Shown here: in pieces, positions 63,901-64,000 of the stretch
Layout of the letters: each line of letters starts with the position of its first letter
Numbering within the stretch: the first letter of the stretch is position 1
From: Methylomonas aurea
GTDB taxonomy: Bacteria; Pseudomonadota; Gammaproteobacteria; Methylococcales; Methylomonadaceae
DNA length: 64,000 nucleotides
Assembly: GCF_024505045.1 (NCBI RefSeq)
Contig: NZ_JANIBM010000001.1
Coordinates: forward strand, 62,001-126,000
Direction of reading: 5' to 3'
Position numbers and translations under genes: made by a program
The notes under the pieces: model-generated
Database searches by the model: none
What the model was told of the DNA's origin: nothing
What the model saw: only the letters and a program-made list of their open reading frames with translations

Positions 63901-64000
63901 GATCGGCGGTCTGATCACCTCGACCTTGCTCAGTTTGTTGGTGATTCCGGTGGCGTTTACCTATTTGGACGACGGCAAGCAATGGGCGCTGGCGCTGTGG
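60941..64000 (+). CDS. RND efflux pump inner-membrane permease (3' end outside the window)
   Basis: At least 1020 residues are present without a stop, and the gene continues beyond the window. Members of this family have about 1020-1050 residues, so only the end is missing. The N-terminal helix is followed by the porter region (FPDLDLPTVTVTATLPGASP). TM4 has the proton-relay aspartates in LVIGILVDDAIVEVENI, and MGIATKNSILLVEYAI lies in the second half. The type resembles AcrB/MexB-like or multidrug pumps of the HAE1 group, with the substrate unknown. ATGA overlap with the adaptor shows one operon. No outer-membrane channel gene is seen in the window. Confidence 0.93.
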   Translation, partial: MNVSAWCIRNPIPALMLFVLLSFGGMHSFRTMKIQNFPDLDLPTVTVTATLPGASPAQLETEVARKIENAIATLQGLKHIITKVQDGSATITAQFRLEKPVQEAVDDVRSAVTKVRTDLPSDLRDPIINKLDLAGSPILAFTVRSEQRDDEALSWFVEDTVAKRLLAVNGVGAVTRVGGVSREVTIALDPVKLQALGATAADISRQLRSMQRESAGGRTDLGSGEQPVRTLANVLSVDELRPLELSLPDGRRIRLDQVAQVDDAVAEPRAAAFLDGKPVVGFEVTRSRGAGEVEVGAGVKKALDELLAANPDIEFTEAFNFVDPVAEEFQGSMAMLYEGSLLAVLVVWLFLRDWRATFVSAVALPLSVVPAFIGMDLFGFSLNVITLLALSLVIGILVDDAIVEVENIVRHLRMGKTPYQAAMEAADEIGLAVVATTFALVAVFLPTAFMSGVAGRFFKQFGWTAALAVLASLVVARMLTPMMSAYLLQSTGHRDSAEGPLMRWYIRAAAWCLRHRLLTMAGAAAFFFGSLLLIPLLPTGFIPADDNPQTQVFVELPPGASLNQTQTVAEAARGLVADIQYVKTVYTTIGAGSAGSDPMAGAQGAGEVRKATLTVTLASRRDRPVRKQVIEQQIRQALEKLPGVRTKVGLGASGEKYVLVLSGDDPQTLASAARAVERDLRTIPGLGSIASSAALVRPEIAVRPDFARAADLGVTTSALAETLRIATVGDYDWSLSKLNLAQRQVPMVVKLAAAGRRDLAVLERLAVPSAKSGSGTVLVGQVAKLELSSGPAVIDRYDRSRNVNFEIELSGQPLGEVTAAVANLPSIRNLPAGVKRISIGDAEMMEELFSSFGLAMLTGLLCILVVLILLFKDFIQPITILAALPLSFGGGFVALLLTGKAFSMPSLIGLVMLMGIATKNSILLVEYAIVARRDHGMSRFDALLDACRKRARPIVMTTIAMGAGMLPIALGTGDADASFRSPMAIAVIGGLITSTLLSLLVIPVAFTYLDDGKQWALALW

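Noticed and set aside
1-64000. CRISPR arrays, prophage, insertion sequences, tRNA or rRNA genes
   Set aside because: I looked for regular repeats with spacers, transposase or phage motifs and tRNA-like cloverleafs and found none that I can support.

Overview
The window looks like chromosomal DNA of a gammaproteobacterium with high GC content, most plausibly a methanotroph of the Methylomonas/Methylococcales type. This is an inference. It rests on the many exported proteins with a VPLPA/VPVPGA-VWLFGS C-terminal tag, on the gammaproteobacterial gene orders engB / cytochrome c4 / dsbA and glyQ-glyS-gmhB-plsC, and on recC-recB, rsd/algQ and ubiA. No methane-oxidation gene lies in the window, so the genus is not proven. 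There is no rRNA, tRNA, CRISPR array, prophage or complete insertion sequence that I can see.

1-12.1 kb is an accessory, surface-oriented region. Six exported proteins carry VPLPA-type (PEP-CTERM-like) sorting tails. They surround a large di-heme peroxidase-like cytochrome and an Asp-box (BNR/sialidase-like) protein that ends in dockerin-like calcium loops and lies next to a cohesin-like tagged protein. Inserted near the left end are two small unrelated ORFs whose boundaries have the geometry of integron gene cassettes: a 71-bp attC-like element, and for each cassette a 5' core that is the exact reverse complement of its own 3' core. No integrase is present. A REP-like double hairpin abuts the second cassette.

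12.8-31.2 kb holds recB and recC (no recD beside them), a DUF4124 protein coupled to a short-chain dehydrogenase, a small exported helical protein, a nucleoside phosphorylase-like protein, Rsd/AlgQ, a UPF0182 membrane protein, two convergent multicopper oxidases of different architecture, and a membrane-anchored GH17 protein.

31.4-45.9 kb holds a stand-alone FtsH-M41-like metallopeptidase domain behind a terminator-like leader hairpin, two paralogous diguanylate cyclases, dsbA, cytochrome c4, engB, a DksA/TraR zinc-finger protein, the MoxR-DUF58-transglutaminase operon, a stomatin/NfeD pair, an unknown membrane protein, trmB and a small glutaredoxin.

45.9-58.7 kb holds metH, several very small membrane or lipoprotein genes with strong ribosome binding sites and their own terminators (three are 45 residues or shorter), an HTTM-DCC fusion, the plsC-gmhB-glyS-glyQ operon and ubiA. 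58.7-64 kb holds a possible small RNA, a CecR-like TetR regulator behind two palindromes, and an RND efflux adaptor and pump; the pump runs off the right edge.

The most unusual material is the surface region at the left end (cassettes, cohesin/dockerin neighbours, almost identical sorting-tag DNA on unrelated genes), the orphan M41-like protein with its attenuator-like leader, and the micro-ORFs near 50-53 kb.
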